From: Phocaeicola sartorii JCM 17136 = DSM 21941 | GTDB lineage: Bacteria > Bacteroidota > Bacteroidia > Bacteroidales > Bacteroidaceae | Direction of reading: 5' to 3' | Length of the DNA stretch: 64,000 nucleotides | Assembly (NCBI RefSeq): GCF_000614185.1 | Contig: NZ_BAKM01000011.1 | Location: forward strand, 62,001 to 126,000 | Part shown: in pieces, positions 19,277-34,455 of the stretch | Layout: each line of letters opens with the position of its first letter | Numbering within the stretch: the stretch's first letter is position 1 | Made by a program: the position numbers and the translations under genes | Notes under the pieces: generated by a model | What the model saw: only the letters and a program-made list of their open reading frames with translations | Told to the model about the DNA's origin: nothing | Database searches by the model: none

Positions 19277-20692
19277 TTAGCGTTTGACTACAGTGGCATG
19301 ATAGTTGCTTGCGTCTCCTAATTTTAGGGTAATGACATAAGTACCAGCTTCGGTAGTGATATTGTCTCCTCCATAAGTCAGATGGTTCAAGTCTCCACCC
19401 AGATTAATATCCCATTTGTTATTGGCGCGGAATTTATAGTTTCCGGCTGCCAGTTCGGTTGTTATACTCCATTCACCGGTTTCCGCATTCAGTGTCATGG
19501 GGGTTGAATTGTCCCATCCTCCTTGGGTCGCGTCGCCTATTATTCCCCATTCGGTTTTACTGAATTTATAAGTCAAGGTGGACAGGTTGGCTTCTATACG
19601 ATAAAATCCGGTTTCTGTGACACTCAGGTTTCCGGCTCCTCCATCGGTGCTCAGTTCGGTGTCACTGGCATAGCCATAGTTTGTACCCTTCCAGTCTTTC
19701 TGTGAGGTAAGTTTAAATGTGTTATCCGCATCCATATAGATATAGCCGTCATAATGAGTCATATCCGTAGAATAAAGATAAGGCGCCGTCTCTGGTTTCC
19801 ATCCTTGGTGTCCGCCCGGAACGTAAAGGAACGGGCTGATATTTCCCAATGCTTCTATCTTATAGGTATATTCCAGCATGTTCAAGGTGATTTTCACCCA
19901 TCCTTTGGCAGGGATTTTTCCGGCTTGCGGGTTTTCTGTCACTAACAGGCCGCTCTCAGAGTCGTCACCGTTTGTGGCTACGCCCAGTGCCCCCGGTGCC
20001 CAAATATCTCCGCCATCGACATTGCTTTGTGGAATAATCTTCCAGTAACATTCATCCTTGGGCATTTCCACAATCATGCTGAAAACCGGATCTTCATATA
20101 CATCTTTTCCGCTATGACCGAATTTTATCAATGCTTCGGAATTCCATTCATTTACATCCCCTATCAAGTAATAGGCGGTGTCGATGAACAAAGCTTCGGG
20201 AGTCGCTTCAATTTTTCCCAGTGTTATTTTTTCCGGAAGGGCTATTGCTGAGGTGTGGCTTACGATATAGATTGTCGCGCGTGCATAGAGTGTCCGTGCA
20301 TAGGGAGCTTTGCCATAGATCTCTTTTACAACCTCTTCCAGTTCTCCTGCAGTGACGGAAGCTGTTCCGTTTTTAACGCTACAGGGCAAGGGGACTGCTT
20401 GGGTGAAGGTTTCATCTTTCGAAACTTCCACTTTCAGATTGATGGTGTCTCCTTCTGTCAGTTCCGGATGGTCGGTCAGTTTGGCAACTTCCAGCAGGGT
20501 TGCATCATCCAAGTCCTTGAAAAGGATCGGGGCTGTGCATGAACTTCCTAAAGACAGGGTGAACCCTTCTACGTTTTGTACTGGTTCTTGCGGGTTGGTC
20601 TGTGGCAATGCGAAATGATCGTTGACGTTGTCATCGCAGCCCGTCAGGGCTGCAATGAATATCAATAACATATATAAATTAATTTTTTTCAT
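19277..20692 (-). CDS. susF: SusF-like starch-binding outer-membrane lipoprotein
   Basis: This 471-residue lipoprotein (MKKINLYMLLIFIAALTGC) belongs to the SusE/SusF family. After an N-terminal Ig-like domain (about 40-160) it shows repeated carbohydrate-binding modules. Each carries motifs like YYLIGDVNEWNSEALIKFGH, LYVPGGHQGWKPETAPYLYS and WGIIGDATQGGWDNSTPMTL; the Trp-rich starts are the usual starch-contact sites. Three modules are visible, as in SusF of B. thetaiotaomicron. The protein binds starch at the cell surface and has no enzymatic motif. It sits between susE and the amylase gene, with 23 bases to susE. Its identity as SusF rather than a second SusE rests on position and module number. 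Confidence 0.87.
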   Translation of the reverse strand: MKKINLYMLLIFIAALTGCDDNVNDHFALPQTNPQEPVQNVEGFTLSLGSSCTAPILFKDLDDATLLEVAKLTDHPELTEGDTINLKVEVSKDETFTQAVPLPCSVKNGTASVTAGELEEVVKEIYGKAPYARTLYARATIYIVSHTSAIALPEKITLGKIEATPEALFIDTAYYLIGDVNEWNSEALIKFGHSGKDVYEDPVFSMIVEMPKDECYWKIIPQSNVDGGDIWAPGALGVATNGDDSESGLLVTENPQAGKIPAKGWVKITLNMLEYTYKIEALGNISPFLYVPGGHQGWKPETAPYLYSTDMTHYDGYIYMDADNTFKLTSQKDWKGTNYGYASDTELSTDGGAGNLSVTETGFYRIEANLSTLTYKFSKTEWGIIGDATQGGWDNSTPMTLNAETGEWSITTELAAGNYKFRANNKWDINLGGDLNHLTYGGDNITTEAGTYVITLKLGDASNYHATVVKR

Positions 20693-20715
20693 AATCTTGT
20701 AATTTAAGGGATGAT

Positions 20716-21852
20716 TTACTTGATGGCGCCTTTATTGTCAATAAAGTTCAGATAGGCTTTTTGACCTGCATTTCCCATGGCGCGTTCCTGGTCTTCACCG
20801 GTACCGCGATATTCTATCTTACCTCCCAGAATAATAAATTCGCTTTTCCACCAGTCAATGTCTGCTAACTTGATGCACATGCGTACTTCGCCGGATGCAA
20901 CGAAGGCGGGGGATACGAATTCTCCTTTGCCCTCGGGAACGGTAAACATATTGGCCTCTGTGAATGAGTCCCAGCCGCCGGAAGTATCACCGGTCAGATA
21001 CACTTCGGGCTTGTAGAAATCGACTGCGTATTTATAATTCCGTCCTTCGAGAGTGACTTTCACGACTACTATATACCATCCCGGATTACCAATCTCAATG
21101 TTATCTTCGCCTCCTGCATCCACCAGTTTTTTAGATGCTTCACTGATGGTCACTCCCTGGATTCCTACTTGATTGTTGTCCCACGATGTAGCTGTATTCA
21201 GTTTGAATGCGGCTTTATTTCCGTCTGCATCGGCTCCCAGATATTGCATGGACCAGAACATACCTTCGTTGGAATGAACCGGAATCATGGAATAACATTT
21301 GCTCCAATCCCAGTCGCACACACTGCCGATGAGATATAGATTGGTGGGCAGAGTCACTGCGGGCAAAGCATAATAGGGGAGAACTTGTGGCAATTCTATG
21401 ATGTTCGAGGTGATGGTGCTGCCTGCTATCTCGGATTTGTTGTCGGTCAGGGCGGAAGCCGTCAGACGAACATACAAAGGTATGGGGGCTTTGGGAAACT
21501 CGTCTTCATTTACTCCTAATAAATTGGAAATAGCGACAGCAACTTCTTGTGCGTCCACTTCCATTTTGGCTGTTGAATACTTGGTGTCCAGAGTCGCATT
21601 CTTTTCAAAAGCCTGGTCCAGAGCGATTTCTACAGTATAGCGCGTGGCAGCTGTGAAACCATAATCGGGCTGTGAACAGGTCAGTTGTATGGTGGCTGTG
21701 TTCTTTAAATCATAGATGCCCGATGCGTATTTAGGAACATTAAGCACAAACTCGGTCGGCTCTGTGAAGACAGGAGTGCCCTCATCGTCCGAGCACGCTA
21801 CAAGTGTGCTCAGACTGAATACGAGGATGAATAAGTATATCATCTTTTTCAT
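20716..21852 (-). CDS. susE: SusE-like starch-binding outer-membrane lipoprotein
   Basis: This 378-residue lipoprotein (lipobox STLVACSDDEG) has an N-terminal SusE domain of immunoglobulin type (TPVFTEPTEFVLNVPKYASG, typical of the family). It then has two starch-binding modules, LYLIGSVCDWDWSKCYSMIP and VYLTGDTSGGWDSFTEANMF. SusE binds starch on the outer surface and affects the size of the maltooligosaccharides taken up; it is not an enzyme. The gene follows susD by 28 bases and precedes susF by 23, in one operon. The second module ends in WKSEFIILGGKIEYRGTG near the C-terminus. The length is close to that of B. thetaiotaomicron SusE. Confidence 0.88.
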   Translation of the reverse strand: MKKMIYLFILVFSLSTLVACSDDEGTPVFTEPTEFVLNVPKYASGIYDLKNTATIQLTCSQPDYGFTAATRYTVEIALDQAFEKNATLDTKYSTAKMEVDAQEVAVAISNLLGVNEDEFPKAPIPLYVRLTASALTDNKSEIAGSTITSNIIELPQVLPYYALPAVTLPTNLYLIGSVCDWDWSKCYSMIPVHSNEGMFWSMQYLGADADGNKAAFKLNTATSWDNNQVGIQGVTISEASKKLVDAGGEDNIEIGNPGWYIVVVKVTLEGRNYKYAVDFYKPEVYLTGDTSGGWDSFTEANMFTVPEGKGEFVSPAFVASGEVRMCIKLADIDWWKSEFIILGGKIEYRGTGEDQERAMGNAGQKAYLNFIDNKGAIK

Positions 21853-21880
21853 TGTTTCTCAAATTTATAAGGTTAAACTG

Positions 21881-23574
21881 TTATTTTAGTGTGGCATAGC
21901 CCGGATTCTGAACCAAGTTCGGATTGGCTGTCAAGTCTTTATCGCTGATGGGATAGATATTGAACTTGCTGTCAATATTGGCTATACCTTCTTGAGGGCC
22001 GCCTTTGTAGTCCCAGGCATATTCTTTAGTGAATTTGCCGAAGCGTATCAGATCCGAGCGGCGCTGACCTTCCCAATATAGTTCACGGGAGCGTTCCGCT
22101 AAAATGAAATCCAGAGTCAGATCGGAACCGGAGATATTGCCCGATTTGTCACCGTTGGCTCTTTCGCGCAATAAGTTGATATAACCTACAGCGGTAGAGA
22201 CATCAGCTCCGGTTGCTTGTCGTGCGGCACATTCCGCATAAATTAAATAGATGTCAGCCAGTCGGAACAGGGGGAAGTCTGTGTCGGGCCATGCGGAAGG
22301 GGTGACTTCATTCTGATCCCAGCCCAGATTGGTGAATTTGTGGCAGAGATAACCGCTGTTCCAATCGGTCAGGACAGGAACTACGTCTCTACGGGTTTTC
22401 ACTCCTTGCTCTGTGCAGTTGTCTCCGTTTTCACCATCCACATATTCCTTTACATCAAAGAATATAAAACGACTGTCTTTCTTTAAGGTGCTTCCGTGGT
22501 GGTCGTATCCTGCCACCGGTGAATAATCGAATTGTTTGACTAGTTGTGAACAGGGCTTTAAACAAGTCCATGAGGCGTCCATGCCAAACCATTTGGGATT
22601 AAGCAAACCACCGTAGGCTGCCGCTGTGACCATAATGCTGTTTCCATAGCTTTTGGCATTTTCACCATCGCAAGGAATGGCGAAAATAATCTCATTGCCA
22701 TGCAACGGGGAAAGATGATTCTCGCCACAGAACAGATTCCTGTAATTCTTTTCCAATCCGAAGCCCCCTTCATGAATGACTTTATTGGCATAAGAGACTG
22801 CCTGGTCGTACATGGGTGTACCTGTATATACTTCGGCATTGAGGTACATCTTGGCTAAAAGGGTATTGACTACAGGTTTAGTCATGCGCCCGTAGGTGCC
22901 CATCGTACCTTTCTCCGGCAGAGAACTGTTTTCTGAAAGATCTTTCAATTCGGTTACCACTTTGTCGAATATTTCTTTAGCTCCCAATTGGGATGGTTTC
23001 CAGGACTTGTCATTAGTGGGGCTGTCATCCCATACCCATCCCGGGTTTCTATATACATCAATCAGATAGTAATAGTTCATGGCTCGCAGGCACGGACTTC
23101 ATCTCTGAATTGTTTGATATTAGGTATTCCGCAGTCTTCCGGATAATTGTCTAGAAATTCTTTGCAATACCGGATGTTCAGCATGGCTCTTTGATAAAAT
23201 GTATAAGCGTAGAACAGGGTATAGTCCCAATTATTGGTACAGAGTTCCACTATACCTTCATCTTTCCAGTTCCAAAGGGCTTCATCGGTAGGGTATAGCT
23301 CAAGGGACAGCAGTCCGCGCAGGAAACATAAAGAACCCTGATCCGGACCCTGAAGGTCTTGAACACCTCCCGAAGGTCCTACATTGCCGGACAAGCCGAA
23401 ACCGCTATAAATTTTGGCGAGGAAAGACTGGCAGTCTGACTCATTGATAATTTCGGACTGGCCTTTGTCTATGATTGGATTTTGATCCAGATCATTTATG
23501 CAGGAGGATGTGGACAGGCAGAGAATGGCTGCTCCTACGAAAACGTATTTTTTTATGTTAAGATTGAATTTCAT
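21881..23574 (-). CDS. susD: SusD-like starch-binding lipoprotein (frameshifted in this sequence)
   Basis: The frames 23077-23574 and 21881-23080 join into about 564 residues when one C is restored near 23083 (plus-strand G): DEVRA then continues LRAMNYYYLIDVYRNPGWVW, a classic SusD helix. The N-terminus has a lipobox (LSTSSC) and the family opening DLDQNPIIDKGQSEIINESD. The TPR-like helical core follows, and the end has LDFILAERSRELYWEGQRRS with DLIRFGKF, diagnostic of RagB/SusD proteins. SusD sits as a lid on SusC and delivers starch oligosaccharides. It lies 12 bases after susC. The operon context and family conservation make a true pseudogene unlikely; the CC run is a probable sequence error. 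Confidence 0.92.
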
Positions 23575-23586
23575 ACTGTTTCTTTA

Positions 23587-26500
23587 TTAAAAGTTGATAT
23601 TAACACCGAACAATACACTGATAGGACGAGGATATACCTGGCGGTCCATACCTCCGTCTACTTCAGGATCGAGGCCGTCATACGGAGTGATGGTAATGGG
23701 ATTTTGTACAGTGGCATACAGGCGTCCCGACAAACCGTGGTATTTAGCTCCTTGGAGGAAATTCTCAAAGGAATATCCCAATGTGATATTATCTATCTTC
23801 AAAAAAGAAGCGTTTTGGATGTAATAATCCGACTGGCGCTGTCTTTCTTGGAAATTGGTCCTGAATGCGGCTTTCGGTTGATTGGACAAAGCGCTGTTGC
23901 TGAAAATGGCGCTGGTGCCGATAGCGGCATTGGCTGCTATACCGTTGTAGTTATAGTTCCCTATGCTGGCGCGTCCGTTAAAACCGAAGTCCCAGTTCTT
24001 ATATGATACTTTGGAGTTGAATCCCATAATCACGTCAGCGGTGGGCTTATGATACTGGTATAAGTCCTTTTCAGTCACTTCACCATCACCGTTACGGTCA
24101 ACATAGACTCCTTCCATCGGGTTACCATTCTTGTCATATACTTGTTCAAATACATAATAAGTTCCGGGAGCATAGCCTACGCTGTGTATTTTAATGGTCT
24201 TGCCACCATCACCTCCGGTCGATTCAAAGCGTTTGCCCGGTGAGTCGCTGTTGTCATTGTAGTCCAGTTTGGTAATTTCAGTTTTGTTCCAAGCAACATT
24301 GAAGCCTAAATCCCAGTTCCATGTAGAACTAACGATGGGTTTTGCATTGATGGCAAATTCAAAACCGGTATTTTTCAATGAACCGATATTGGCCACCACA
24401 TATTCGGCAAAGTCGGTACCTGCAGGAACATTCACTTCGACATTGATCAGGTCTTTTGTATCGCGGATGTAAAAATCGGCCGAACCGTTGATACGGTTGT
24501 TAAAGAACCCATAGTCTATACCCACATTATAAGTAGTGGTCTGCTCCCATTTCAAATCGGGGCTGGAAGCTGAAGGTGATACTACATTCACCCATTTTAC
24601 ATTTCCTGACTCATCATAGATGGGATACATGGCACCACCTTGACCGTATCTCCAGAAAGACATATAAGGATAATCACCTTGCTGGATATCTTGCTGGCCG
24701 GTGATACCCCATCCCAAACGAAGTTTCAATTCACTTAAATCCTTGAACTTTTTCAAGAAAGCTTCTTCGTTCATTTTCCATCCTAGGGCTACGGAAGGGA
24801 ATAATCCCCAACGGTTGTTCTTGGCAAAACGTGAAGAGGCGTCATCGCGTAAAGTGAAAGTCAACAGGTACTTGTCCCATGCCGTATAGTTCAAACGTCC
24901 GTAAAATGATAATAGGACATATTGGGATTCAGCCGGTTGCTGGTCTCCGTTCATGCTTGTTCTTTCACCGAAGTTCTCTTCGTTTCTTGAAAGATACCAT
25001 GTCTCTTTGTTGCTTTCATAATGATATTTCTGATAGGAATAACCTGCCATGACATCAAAGTGCTGCTTGGCGAAATCCTTGCTGTATTGTGCATAGAAAT
25101 CAAGTAAGGTATTTCTTCTTTCGTAAAAGTAAAGGTAGTTGCTTCCCGATTTCAGAGGGTCTTCACCATACGAACCGGGGGCGGTGGGATCAACATATTT
25201 GTCACCGTCACTCTTGGTATAGTCCATGCCCACATTCAGGTTCAGACGCAGGTCGGGCAGAAAATGGACTTTATAGTCAAATTGGGCATTCCCGATGAAG
25301 GATTTGACTTTTGACTGGTCGTCTGTCATCTCAAGTAGGGATACAGGGTTGACACCGGCAGAGGATGCCTTTGTACCGTTGGGGTCATTATCCGTAGTCC
25401 AGGTGAAGTATCCGCCGAATTTATTGTTGTCATTCTTAACGGGCTTGGTGGGGTCGAAAGACACTGCACCCACAACGGCACCGGTGTCAGCGAACTGATT
25501 TTTGATGTAAATGCCTTTGGCGTTCAGGTTCATGTTCAAATGATCGTCAAAGAATTTGGGAGTCAAAGAAACGCTTCCGGTGTAACGCTCAAAGTTCGAG
25601 GTCTTCAGGATACCATTTTGATTGGTATAACCAAAAGAAACACGGTAGGAAGATAGTCCTTGACAGAACCGTAGGCACTGATATTGTGTTCTGTGGAAAC
25701 AGCGGTTCTCATCACTTCGTCCTGCCAGTCGGTGTTTACTCCCGGATAAAGGTTGACGGCTGTAATCATGGCTTCCGTTGCGTTGGGGTTGTTGATGATG
25801 AAATCGCGGTATTCGTCTCCTGTCATGACATCTATTTTATTTTTCCGGGTGCTGACAGAGACATTGCCCGAATAGTTTATCTTCACAGAACCTGTCTTGC
25901 CTTTCTTGGTAGTAATGATGATTACACCATTAGAGGCACGGGAGCCGTAGATGGCGGTTGCCGATGCATCTTTTAATACCGTGAAACTTTCTATGTCGGT
26001 GGGGTTGACCGAACTTAGGGGATTCGAGAGGCCTTCTACGGAACCTGAACTCATGACTACTCCGTCAATTACAATTAACGGATCGTTGCTGGCGGTCAGA
26101 GAGGAACCTCCACGGATGCGGATGGCTGAACCTCCACCCGGCTGTCCTGTCGATGTGGCTACATTGACACCTGCCACTTTACCGGCAATCATGTCTTGAG
26201 GGCTGACTGTAAGACCTTTGTTCTTTTCTTCCGCTTTGATGGCAGTCACAGAGCCGGTAGCATCGTTCTTTTTTACCGTACCATAACCGATAACCACAAC
26301 GTCTTGCAACATTTGCGAATCATCTTTCAAAAGAATGTTTAGAGATGGGGCGGCGGGGACCTCCTGTGACTGATATCCGATAAATGAAATAACGATTATA
26401 TCACCTTTATTGGCATTTAACTGGAAGTTGCCGTCAAAATCTGTGATAGTACCATTGGTTGTTCCTTTCACCACAACATTGGCTCCAATAATTGGTTCGC

Positions 26501-26615
26501 CTGTTGTGTCCTTTACAAGTCCTTTAACAGTCATTTGTTGAGCAAATGCGTCTATGGACAAGAAGCATCCTACCATTAACATTAGTAGGACCTTGAACAT
26601 CAAGTTTCTTTTCAT
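23587..26615 (-). CDS. susC: SusC TonB-dependent maltooligosaccharide importer (frameshifted in this sequence)
   Basis: The frames 25605-26615 and 23587-25566 form one receptor of about 1009 residues when one C is restored near 25655; VKDYLP then continues YRVSFGYTNQNG. Order: signal peptide (LLMLMVGCFLSIDAFAQ), carboxypeptidase-regulatory-like domain (GLVKDTTGEPIIGANVVVKG), TonB box region and plug (VVVIGYGTVKKNDATGSV, ITTKKGKTGSVKINYSG), then a large barrel with TTYNVGIDYGFFNNRINGSA and a final VLFGVNINF. SusC imports maltooligosaccharides across the outer membrane using TonB energy. It starts 400 bases after susB, with its own promoter at 26809-26816 and a putative SusR motif at 26845-26862. 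SusD follows. The frameshift is probably an error. Confidence 0.93.
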
Positions 26616-26808
26616 GTCTTTAAATTTAAAGTTAAATAATTATTTCAAGTTTATATTCTCAGTTAAAAAATACCTATTGAAAACTGTTTTCCCAAACAAC
26701 CTGATTTTCTAATCAATCTCTGTTATAATGTATGTTTTTACCTTTTAGAATGATTGGCGGCTGCTTTAGCTAACCATCATCCTCACTTACTTTTTGTTTT
26801 GTTTGTTA

Positions 26809-26816
26809 CAAATGTA
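26809..26816 (-). promoter_or_regulatory. susC promoter, -7 box TACATTTG
   Basis: On the minus strand GCTACATTTGTAAC contains TACATTTG, matching TAnnTTTG. No good -33 element lies 19 bases upstream, which fits an activator-dependent promoter. The same box precedes susA. Confidence 0.6.
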
Positions 26817-26844
26817 GCGGTCTTATAGAGCGATTTTTGAGACA

Positions 26845-26862
26845 AGAATAAAAATATAAATG
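26845..26862 (-). promoter_or_regulatory. Putative SusR-binding motif upstream of susC
   Basis: The 18-base minus-strand sequence CATTTATATTTTTATTCT lies exactly 28 bases before the TACATTTG box. The identical 18-mer at the same 28-base spacing precedes susA (31205-31222). SusR as the binder is inference from locus content. Confidence 0.5.
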
Positions 26863-27014
26863 ATTTAGTGCTAGTGCAAATCATATATAATTGATTCATA
26901 GTATAATATACTGATTGGCTTATCTTAAAAATATAACTATATGTGAACTGTTCAAGGCTCATCCGGCTACATTTTATGAGGATTAATGTTAACTGTTTGT
27001 CAAAAGATCACTTT

Positions 27015-31135
<4,121 letters not shown>

Positions 31136-31168
31136 TTAGTGTTATATCCTCCTATCATTTGGATATTG

Positions 31169-31176
31169 CAAATGTA
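31169..31176 (-). promoter_or_regulatory. susA promoter, -7 box TACATTTG
   Basis: Minus-strand CCTACATTTGCAATATCC includes TACATTTG, 45 bases before the susA ATG. The box is identical to that of susC. Confidence 0.6.
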
Positions 31177-31204
31177 GGAGTGGAACAGATGAAATTTGAG
31201 GACT

Positions 31205-31222
31205 AGAATAAAAATATAAATG
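31205..31222 (-). promoter_or_regulatory. Putative SusR-binding motif upstream of susA
   Basis: CATTTATATTTTTATTCT on the minus strand, 28 bases upstream of the susA -7 box, is identical in sequence and spacing to the copy before susC. A related 12-mer AAAATATAAATG also occurs at 31279-31290, near the susR side, and at 37321-37332. Confidence 0.5.
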
Positions 31223-31316
31223 TTTTTAAGACCCAAGTATCTGATAATTAGATGATTTTTCCTATGTGCTATCCTTGAAAATATAAATGTCAATGAAAAT
31301 ATTTTCGTTGAAAAAC

Positions 31317-31347
31317 TTTATTCTAATTACTTATATTTATATATTTG
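31317..31347 (+). promoter_or_regulatory. susR promoter
   Basis: TTTA at 31317-31320, a 19-base spacer and TATATTTG at 31340-31347 match the Bacteroides consensus. They lie 23 bases before the susR ATG. Confidence 0.65.
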
Positions 31348-31370
31348 TGAATCTATAATAAGTATATAAG

Positions 31371-32966
31371 ATGAAGAATGTAACCTATTTCCTTATATTG
31401 TTTTTGTTGACCTTGGCAACTTCATTGTTTGCTGATAAAAACAGCAATGAGGAAGTGCTGAGAAAGTTAGATCGGATAATTGATAATAAGGTCGCTTATC
31501 ATGTTCAGAAGGAAAAAGAGCTTGTGGATTTAAAACAACGTCTTCACCATTCTGGGGATAACAGGGAGAAGTATGAACTTTGCGGTTCTTTGTTTAATGC
31601 TTATCTGCATTATCAAGCTGATTCCGCATTGTATTATATTAATGGGAAAATGAATTTGTTGCCCCTGTTGGATCATCCGGAGTTGAAGAACGAGATTATC
31701 ATTAACCGTGCTGAGGTGATGGGAGTGATGGGAATGTACAATGAGGCTTTGGAGCAATTGGAACGTGTGGATCCGTTGGAATTGGAACGGGGGACTTTGG
31801 CTTATTATTACCGGACTTATCGGGCTTATTATGGTTGGGTGGCCGATTATACCACCAATAATGCCGAAAAAGTGAAGTACTTGAAAAAGACCGATGCTTA
31901 CAGAGATTCTATTCTTATAGCTACTGATCCATGTGTAGACAGGAGCATTGTATGGGCCGAGAAAAAGATCGTTAACGGCTGGGTGGATTCTGCTTTGGTC
32001 ATATTGTCGGATATATTGAAAGAAACACCGGATGAACGGCAGAAAGGTTATATTTACTATACTTTTTCCGAGGCTTATGATATGCGGGGGGATATTCAGA
32101 AAGAAATTTATTATCTGGCTTTGACTGCTATTACAGATTTGGAATCGTCTATTCGTGAATATGCGTCTTTGCAGAAATTGGCCCAGCTGATGTATGAGGC
32201 GGGTGATCTGGACCGTGCCTATAAGTATTTGAATTGCTCGATGGAGGATGCTGTAGCCTGTAATGCCCGTTTGCGGTTTATTGAGGTAACGCAGTTCTTT
32301 CCTATTATTGACAAAGCCTATAAACTGAAAGAAGAGAAAGAGAGGCAGATTTCCCGTACCCTTTTAATCAGTGTCAGCTTGCTTTCTTTATTTTTGCTTG
32401 CTGCTATTTTTTATCTGTACCGGTGGATGAAGAAATTGTCAGTCATGCGGCAGAATCTGAGTCTGGCAAATCAGCAGATGCAGGAAGTGAATGCTGAGTT
32501 GGCACAGACGGGGAAGATCAAGGAAGTATATATTGCCCGCTATCTGGACAGGTGTGTGATTTATCTGGACAAGTTGGAGTTCTATCGCCGTTCTTTGGCG
32601 AAACTGGCGATGGCTTCCCGTATAGACGATTTGTTTAAAGCGATTAAATCCGAGCAGTTCATACGAGATGAACGGAAGGATTTTTATAATGAGTTTGATA
32701 AGTCTTTCCTGGAGTTATTCCCTCATTTCATTACGTCCTTTAATGAACTGCTGGTAGAGGAGGGAAGAATCTATCCGAAATCGGGGGAGTTGCTGACTAC
32801 GGAGCTGCGTATATTCGCTCTGATCCGTCTGGGTGTAACCGATAGCAACCGGATTGCTCATTTCTTGGGATATTCTTTAGCAACTATTTATAATTACCGC
32901 AGCAAGATGCGTAATAAGGCGATAGGAGACAAGGAGACTTTCGAACAGAAAGTGATGGATATTTAA
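31371..32966 (+). CDS. susR: SusR-like starch utilisation regulator
   Basis: This 531-residue protein has a signal peptide or first membrane helix ([18 protein letters not shown]), a helical TPR-like periplasmic half, and a membrane segment at about residues 325-345 ([20 protein letters not shown]). A coiled coil follows ([20 protein letters not shown]), then a cytoplasmic domain of DUF6377 type ending in a helix-turn-helix ([33 protein letters not shown]). In B. thetaiotaomicron SusR senses maltose and activates susA and susB-G. Here it is divergent from susA, exactly as expected, with a good promoter at 31317-31347. Conserved motifs upstream of susA and susC are candidate target sites. The start ATG at 31371 gives the usual length. 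Confidence 0.93.
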   Translation: MKNVTYFLILFLLTLATSLFADKNSNEEVLRKLDRIIDNKVAYHVQKEKELVDLKQRLHHSGDNREKYELCGSLFNAYLHYQADSALYYINGKMNLLPLLDHPELKNEIIINRAEVMGVMGMYNEALEQLERVDPLELERGTLAYYYRTYRAYYGWVADYTTNNAEKVKYLKKTDAYRDSILIATDPCVDRSIVWAEKKIVNGWVDSALVILSDILKETPDERQKGYIYYTFSEAYDMRGDIQKEIYYLALTAITDLESSIREYASLQKLAQLMYEAGDLDRAYKYLNCSMEDAVACNARLRFIEVTQFFPIIDKAYKLKEEKERQISRTLLISVSLLSLFLLAAIFYLYRWMKKLSVMRQNLSLANQQMQEVNAELAQTGKIKEVYIARYLDRCVIYLDKLEFYRRSLAKLAMASRIDDLFKAIKSEQFIRDERKDFYNEFDKSFLELFPHFITSFNELLVEEGRIYPKSGELLTTELRIFALIRLGVTDSNRIAHFLGYSLATIYNYRSKMRNKAIGDKETFEQKVMDI

Positions 32967-32967
32967 T

Positions 32968-33025
32968 AATGTGCTAATATGCCAATGCTTACATGTTATT
33001 TAGCACATTGTCACATTAGCACATT
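32968..33025. repeat. Inverted repeat with dispersed motif TTAGCACATTGTCACATTAG
   Basis: AATGTGCTAAT at 32968-32978 is complementary to ATTAGCACATT at 33015-33025, forming a hairpin right after the susR stop, convergent with the MFS gene. The 26-base half at 33000-33025 recurs with one change at 62341-62366, before dut, so this is a dispersed repeat. Confidence 0.65.
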
Positions 33026-33032
33026 AAAAAAA

Positions 33033-34381
33033 TTACTCCTTCTCTTTGATAATACTTACACAGCCGGCGCCGATAATCAGAAATACTCCGGCCAATACCA
33101 GCATATTTACTTCCGGAGCCACGTTGTCCGGACTGGTGAACATTTACCTCCTAAAGAGGCAGCCACAATCTGGGGAACGCAAATCGTTCCGTTGAACAGT
33201 CCCAGATAGGTTCCCATGTGTCCTCCTGTCAATGCATTGGTGAGGATGGTAAAGGGAAGGGCCAGCATGGCTGCCCATGCGCAACCTATCAGCACAAAGG
33301 ATGCGAACAAAACATACTGATTGTGGATAAAGAAGATGGAGATAAATCCGATGCCTCCTAATACCAGACTGAGTATGTAGGCGAATTTACGGTTCTGAAT
33401 CATCGGGATGACCGTAGCCCAGATAACGGAACCGATGGCTTGGACGGCAAATAAGATTCCTACCCAGTCCCCCGCTGTCTGGTATTGTACGGATTGGGTA
33501 TCCAGAACCATCCGGGAAACTCCGTTTGTCATGGTTTCTATAACCGGTGTGTCAAACACATTCAAGGCCACTGTTCCGTTGGTGTAAGTCCACATGAACA
33601 TGAAAGCGGCCCAACAGAAAAACTGTACCAGTCCTACTGTCCAAAAGGCTTTGGGAGCCTTGACCAGCAGCTTGAGCATCGTTGTCTTTTCTTTCTTGTC
33701 CTCATGGGTGATGCCGTGATAGGCCGCATACTCTTCGGGAGGGAACTCCTTCACTTTGGCCGAAGTGTAGATCACACAAAGAATCAGTATCAATGCGCCG
33801 ATATAGAAAGAATAGATGACAGAATCGGGAATAACACCTTTGGGAGCAATGTTACTGATGCCGATGGCGGCAAAAATAAACGGGAAAAGATATCCTGCCA
33901 GACTGCCGGCATTACAGAGAAAACTCTGAATGGAGTAAGCCAGTCCTTTTTGTTTTTCATTCACCATATCGCCCACCATCATCTTGAAAGGCTGCATGGC
34001 CATATTGATAGAGGTATCCAGGAACATCAGTGATATCAGGCCGAACACCATGGCCGCACTGACCGTCATCCCGAAACTGCCCGCATTGGGGAGCAGGCAC
34101 ATCACACAAACGGCAACCAAGGCTCCTATAAACAGATAAGGAATACGCCGTCCGAAACGTGTCCAAGTACGGTCGCTCAGTGCGCCTATGATGGGCTGGA
34201 CGATAATTCCTGCCAGCGGAGGCAGTATCCAGAAATAACTTAAACTATGCGGGTCTGCTCCCAAAGTGGAGAAGATACGGCTGATATTCGCGCTTTGCAG
34301 GGCGTATGCTATCTGTACACCGAAGAATCCGAAACTGATATTCCATAGTTTCCAGAAACCTAAATCGGGAATTTTTTTCAT
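33033..34381 (-). CDS. MFS maltose/maltodextrin-type transporter (frameshifted in this sequence)
   Basis: The frame ending at 33107 runs out of family sequence after QIVAASLGGK. With one A restored near 33142 it continues MFTSPDNVAPEVNMLVLAGV and ends at 33033, giving about 449 residues. Twelve membrane segments are visible, with the MFS loop ALSDRTWTRFGRRIPYLF typical of sucrose/maltose-type carriers (GPH or SLC45-like). The family moves di- or oligosaccharides with protons across the inner membrane. It follows malQ on the same strand by 74 bases, and both lie beside the sus locus, so maltose or short maltodextrins are the likely cargo. The substrate is inferred from context only. Confidence 0.86.
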
Positions 34382-34455
34382 GGTATGTGTGTTATTGATT
34401 ATCGTTGGAATGGAGATTCACCACAGACAGCTCCGGGGCTGTCTGTGGCGGATGC

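Larger units (their letters stand above)
26616..27014 (-). other. susB-susC intergenic region with susC promoter
   Basis: This 399-base AT-rich gap holds the minus-strand -7 box TACATTTG (26809-26816) and the SusR-type motif (26845-26862), leaving a leader of about 190 bases before susC. No reading frame or strong hairpin was found in the leader. Confidence 0.6.
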